Assembly: GCF_016545825.1 (NCBI RefSeq)
Contig: NC_052616.1
Location: 34,462,192 to 34,526,191 of the forward strand
Direction of reading: 5' to 3'
Length of the DNA stretch: 64,000 nucleotides
DNA from: Eucalyptus grandis
Lineage: Eukaryota > Streptophyta > Magnoliopsida > Myrtales > Myrtaceae
Made by a program: the position numbers and the translations under genes. Under the pieces are notes generated by a model. The model made no database searches, was not told where the DNA came from, and saw only the letters and a list, made by a program, of their open reading frames with translations. Below, one piece after another: positions 59,513 to 64,000 of the stretch. How positions within the stretch are numbered: the stretch's first letter is position 1; each line of letters starts with the position of its first letter.

Positions 59513-60227
59513 TCAGAGGAGCAGGTTTTTTTACTGTGATTGGAACAGACATTCGGGTTTGGGAAGAGAGCCTCAGTGCCATTGTTGTGATGTTCCATGA
59601 CATGCCCATACCTAGGTGACGTGTTGTTTCAACAAGCTACGATAGCTTTCCCTTTAACGGACTGCACCGATATGAACGACATTGACCTCGATCGAAAGTG
59701 AGTGAAGCTTGCAGACGAGACAACAGACTTGAAGCTCATGGACGACTTAAAGATTGTGGACGATGAATCTGGGAAAGAAGAGCTGATGGTGAACGGTGAA
59801 TGGCAAATGGTGGACTAAAGCTCGTGATGAGCGGGCGACAAGTGACGAGGATCAGGCGAGCGGCTAAGACCTGAGCGGCGTGGCTGAGGACCAGGCAAGT
59901 GGCGAAGACAGGAAGCGGCACGACCAAGGATCAGGCGAGCAGCGAAGACCGAGAGTGGCGCGGTCAAGGATCAAGCGAGAGCAACAAGGGAGAGGAAGAA
60001 AACGTGAAAAATAGAAAATCATTTGGGGATTTTCTTCAATTTTTTATCCAATGGCAGATTTTGACGAAAATTACCCTATTCATGTCATCGGAAATGGCCC
60101 TCCGGTGAGCCTAGACCCATATTAGAGATTGATTTGACCACTTCAGGTCATTTTTTGAAACATGATCTACTCTAAGCTCTCTTTTGAGAAAATAACCCCA
60201 CTTCATACCCTTAATTAGAAATTTCTC
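59513..60227. repeat. Right terminal inverted repeat of the Pack-MULE-like element
   Basis: Reverse complement of the left arm at roughly 80% by eye, slightly longer through small insertions. The outer end cttaattagaaatttctc borders the target duplication ttttacca. Confidence 0.82.
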
Positions 60228-60235
60228 TTTTACCA

Positions 60236-62200
60236 CAGAGACATATGTAACGCGGGCTTTCATACTTACCCGGAAATTGCATAAAATGTTATTACTATGA
60301 CAAAAGAGTAGCATTCTTTAGTAATCCATCAATTCTCTCTCTACTATTATGTCGACGTGTTAGCCTACCAGACTCACTCTACATTGACAGCAAGTAATGT
60401 CTTGTACCAACGTACCTCAATCCCTCAATTATAGTCCACTTCCATCTTAATGTGAATTTCATGGTATTCTCTCGACACTCAAATCACTTTATTTTCTCTA
60501 AATAAATAAAAAATTCCCTCCTCCTAAAAGAAGTACAGAAATTGTTTTTCCAAAATTGGATCTTACGGATAGAGGTCTAGATATTCCGGTTATGGACCAA
60601 ATACTAACAGATGTGATTTTGGTCACATAGGTCAACCACAATTTTTTTTTTTTTTTGTATACTTGAAAGGTTGTGTTACAAAGGGAAAATGAATGTTGCG
60701 CTTTTGTTAGTACATGAGAAAGGTCGTAATATGGTCATAGTAAAAAAAAAAAATTGTGTTTTTTTTCCCGCACTTGGCCTATTTAAGTATCATTAGAAAA
60801 TAAAAAGGACACAAAAATTATTTTATTGGACATCATTCTGGATTTTAAAAGAAAATTGAGTTAGAAAGCTCTATAAATAGTATGATTAAAATTGCAATTA
60901 AGAACAAAAAGGAATCTCCGCAAAATGGATGAATAACATCTAATATAAATATGATGAAGTTTGTAAATGAAGACATATTTTAATATTTAATGGTTGTAAC
61001 ATTCTTACTCTTAGTCTCTAATTTTATCTAACACTAAAGGACTGGAATATGTAATAGGAAAGAGACCCCAAGAGATTTGAGCATAAAATTTCGAATACCG
61101 TACTTTGGCACCATGGAAAGTTTTGTTAGACTATTGTCAACTATTTTAGAAATGTAAGTTTTTAGATGAATGGACATTTTAATATATAAATATCAAAAAC
61201 AAAGTTCATATTAATACATTTTACTAATAGTGTTAGAATGAGTTCTTCGTTGTACTAAAATAACTAAATTTTCATGTTTCTCCTTTTCTATGTACCATGC
61301 GTGGCATAAAGCCAAGGTAGTATATATGTAATTTGCAAAGTGCAATATCCATTACTCGTATCAAACTTCGCCTTTTAAATCGCATCCAATTGGCCAAGAG
61401 AAATACTTAGAACTTCAATTCTAGGATACAACATCCACAAGCACAGCTGTTAGTTTACTACCTGATGGGTCGGATCTCATCGAAGAAGCCTCAATTGTCC
61501 CAAAAGGAGCCCAAAAAACCACCACCATCCTCCTCCCTAAGTTCCCCGAAATGAACAGACCCAACTAATGTCAACAAGTCTCCCTTGTCCCTCCCAACGC
61601 TTGACATGGGCTCTAGCAATTCCTCTTTGATGGAGCCCATGACGGTACCCCGACGCTCTTCGTAGCATCTGAACCACTGTGCAGTCACAGCTGCACTATC
61701 GACAGACCTTCACACCACCAAGTGACGAGCGGAAACGATTGCTGAGATATCGTCAAACATGACCATAGCTTCGCAAACTTCTGATTTAGCCAAGAGAAAA
61801 CCCAACTAGACTTTATCAACCAATGAACATTTGAACTGGATCGAAGGACAACGCGACCCTCATTTGAGTGGGGTCTAAATTTGTTATATTTCATATTATA
61901 TATCTGTAAATTTTCACATGCAGTATCTATTTATCTCTTTCGTAGACTTTGGCCCCACTAATTTTTTTTTAAATTACAAACTTGACCCCTAAAAAATGAA
62001 AAGACCAAATGATATCAAAGGAAGTACAGATTTATATTTGTATTTTTCAGAAAACAAATAGATAAAAAGCATATTAGAAGTTCGAAATTTTTATGAGTCA
62101 AGTAATAAGCCTTTTTTTGTTGCCAATGGGTTATGAACTTTTCAAATAGTGCAACCGAATTGTAAGTTTTTTTTTCCCTAATAGTACATTCTAGTCAATT
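60236..62200. repeat. Tandem duplicated segment, copy B
   Basis: Homologous to copy A (54.34-56.33 kb) from ~60.42 kb on, in the same orientation. The Pack-MULE-like element sits in the left part of this copy. Minus-strand coding-like traces are better kept here: MGSIKEELLEPMSSVGRDKG and DLLTLVGSVHFGELREEDGG are open at 61688-61491. I cannot name a family. Confidence 0.72.
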
Positions 62201-64000
62201 TGGTTATCACTTCTCAATCGTCTTGTACATTTAAATCTCTAACGCTATCACTTGAGCAATTTATAGTACCAATACCCATTAAACTTCATCACATTTTAAA
62301 AAAAGGAAAATTAGAGCATACATAACCAATGTATAGAAAATTTAACACAATAGAGCTTATCCCCCATAAATTTGAGGATTATAATGGCCGGTTAACTTAA
62401 ATTAATGGTGAGTTTATGTTGCTTGTGTAATTTTTTTCCTTTGCACTGGTTAGTGTCAAATGAATGAATTACTATTAGATTGCGTTTTATACTAAATGTA
62501 TAAAACTTCTAAGAAACATTTTTTGAAGAAACATAACCAATGATTTTGACTTTTTATATCAATATTTAATTTGCAACATGCTATCCCAGCAATATCTTGA
62601 TTTCCTACTGCCATTTTGGTACTGTTAATTTTTTGGGGTTAAAATACTGTGCTTTGTAATTTATGCATTTCGTCACTGAATCCAAACTAATCAACATCGG
62701 ATAAGAATTTTGGATACTTAAAACAGAAACTCATTTAATGCTAGTGCAACCTAAATGTGTGGTGTTTGTTCCTCCTAGTGCAACCTCCATGTGTGATGTT
62801 TGTTCTTCCAATAAGAATATCAATCTTTTGCTGGTAAGATGGCTCCATTTTCCAAAAGATTGCGTGAAATTGAACTGGTTCCAAATTTAGGCTCAGTACG
62901 TGGTCTCATATTCAATTCGTCTTTAGTGCAATCTCCTGATGAAGTTATTTACTATATATGAATTGCCAATTTTTTGGTGGATTAGGAAAATAGAAATTCA
63001 CTCTTTGCTTCATAAAGAGTGCTCCAGAATACTCGTTCATCAGTTAAACGTTAAAATAGCTCCATTCCCTTTTTATTGACAATTGTTTTCATTTTTGTCT
63101 AATAACAACATATCGGGTTGATAGAGATGGTTCAAAAACTTAAACATAAAAAAAAGCCTCAAGAAGCGCACGATAGCGTTAGGATGATGGACTACTCCTT
63201 TTTAATGCGATTACTCATGTATTTTAAATGTCTTTCTTTTTTATACTTTCTCTTGGTAATTGGGTCACTCTGACTGTAAAAGTAGATTCTAAAACAAAAA
63301 AATATTAATAAAGAAATTGTATAGATAATTCTAGAAGGAAGAGAAGAAAATAAAGAGTGATGAATAATATAAAATATACTGCTAGTGTAAATGAAATTTT
63401 ATACAAGGGATTTTATCCGCTCTTGATTTGAGGATAAAAACTATTCGATCTTTTAAATCAATGATAGATTTGCATGGCTTGTGCAAATTCTGTTTACACT
63501 AAAGGTGGATATTATAATTACTCTTATAAAGATTAAGACCTGAAAGTATAAAATGAATGATTTGTGATTAAAATGCATTTCATAGTTAAGGTTTATAATT
63601 TCAGTAAGCTTTTTTTGTGTGTAAAATCTCATCCAATCATATAAAATATTGCTTCGTACAAAAGATAACTATTTTGTTGTTGTACAAAAAAATATATATA
63701 TTATTTGACAATTGATACGTAATTTGTCGCTCTTTAGTTAATGTATTAATATAAAACCATTTCTCATATAATATGATACAATAGGACCATAACAATCTAT
63801 GGCTAAACTTAGTTCTACCCTTGCAATATAGACACCAACTTCTGAAATGTTCGTGCTTTATCTAACCGGATCTTTTCCCCTTTTGCTCAATGTCAATTGG
63901 GCCGGTCCATCAACGTTTCTGTCTTTCGATTGTGGTCCCCCAATTATCACTTCTTCTTTTTCTTTTTCTTATTTTGGCCTTTATTTTTTTTTTTTTTTTT
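62201..64000. other. Intergenic, right edge of window
   Basis: No gene recognised. ~62,742-62,811 has a ~35-bp direct duplication (ctagtgcaacct, then atgtgtg(g/a)tgtttgttc). From ~63,890 to the end, gtctttcgattgtggtcc and a T-rich tract resemble 56.05-56.15 kb in copy A, possibly the start of a further copy of that segment. Confidence 0.45.

Larger units (their letters stand above)
56340..60227. mobile_element. Pack-MULE-like element carrying gene fragments (3.9 kb)
   Basis: Long terminal inverted repeats: left 56,340-~56,993 and right ~59,513-60,227. They start agggaaaaattcaatcaagg and (reversed) gagaaatttctaattaaggg. Inside the arms gctatcgtagcttgttgaaac and its complement match almost exactly. 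A target duplication ttttacca lies at 56332-56339 and 60228-60235 (8 bp perfect; 9 bp with one mismatch). No transposase is present. The ~2.5-kb interior holds pieces of at least two unrelated plant genes in opposite orientations. This is the structure of a Pack-MULE. An 8-bp duplication would also suit hAT, but such long arms favour Mutator. Confidence 0.8.

Overview
This is an AT-rich, gene-poor stretch of a flowering-plant nuclear genome. A TIR-NBS-LRR (TNL) resistance-gene locus rules out a grass-type monocot and points to a eudicot. The wording of the TNL exons is what I associate with Myrtaceae (Eucalyptus-like) TNLs, but that placement is from memory and not proven here. Only one gene looks close to functional: a DYW-class pentatricopeptide repeat (PPR) gene at 48.8-50.9 kb on the minus strand. 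Everything else recognisable is a broken gene, a gene fragment, a transposon or a tandem repeat.

Layout. 1-9.29 kb: head-to-tail array of about 12 units of ~780 bp, running off the left edge. 9.29-11.36 kb: a diverged terminal unit split by a 1.2-kb non-autonomous hAT element. 11.9-12.4 kb: LINE reverse-transcriptase relic. 12.6-14.3 kb: 5' half of a tRNA adenosine deaminase (TAD2-like) gene. 15.5-16.2 kb: a second, decayed TAD2 fragment. 16.4-26.5 kb: TNL locus on the minus strand, with ordered exons and good splice sites but four frameshifts in the NB-ARC exon and an LRR exon rearranged around a LINE endonuclease fragment. 28.1-30.1 kb: seven ~310-bp tandem units, followed by a second hAT element (30.1-31.3 kb), a SINE with a 17-bp target duplication (31.3-31.5 kb) and a Mutator-like element (32.5-33.5 kb). 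37.5-41.6 kb: remnants that look LTR-retrotransposon-derived. 41.9-42.4 kb: dispersed copy of the left-hand array unit. 43.0-43.4 kb: small hAT element. 48.8-50.9 kb: PPR-DYW gene. 51.0-52.6 kb: third TAD2 5' fragment, same orientation, ending about 57 bp upstream of the PPR start codon. 54.3-62.2 kb: tandem duplication of a ~1.9-kb segment, interrupted by a 3.9-kb element (56.34-60.23 kb) with ~650-700-bp terminal inverted repeats that has captured pieces of a tau-class glutathione S-transferase and an isoprenylcysteine methyltransferase: a Pack-MULE-like gene-capture element.

How the parts relate. The genes do not form a pathway. The theme is duplication and shuffling: three copies of the same TAD2 5' half flank the TNL and PPR loci, LINE pieces are stitched into LRR sequence, and an inverted-repeat element carries fragments of unrelated genes. 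The most interesting points are the two-gene Pack-MULE, the TAD2 fragment placed as a possible promoter or upstream ORF for the PPR gene, and the recurrent single-base frameshifts in otherwise well-preserved coding exons, which may be pseudogene decay or residual assembly error.
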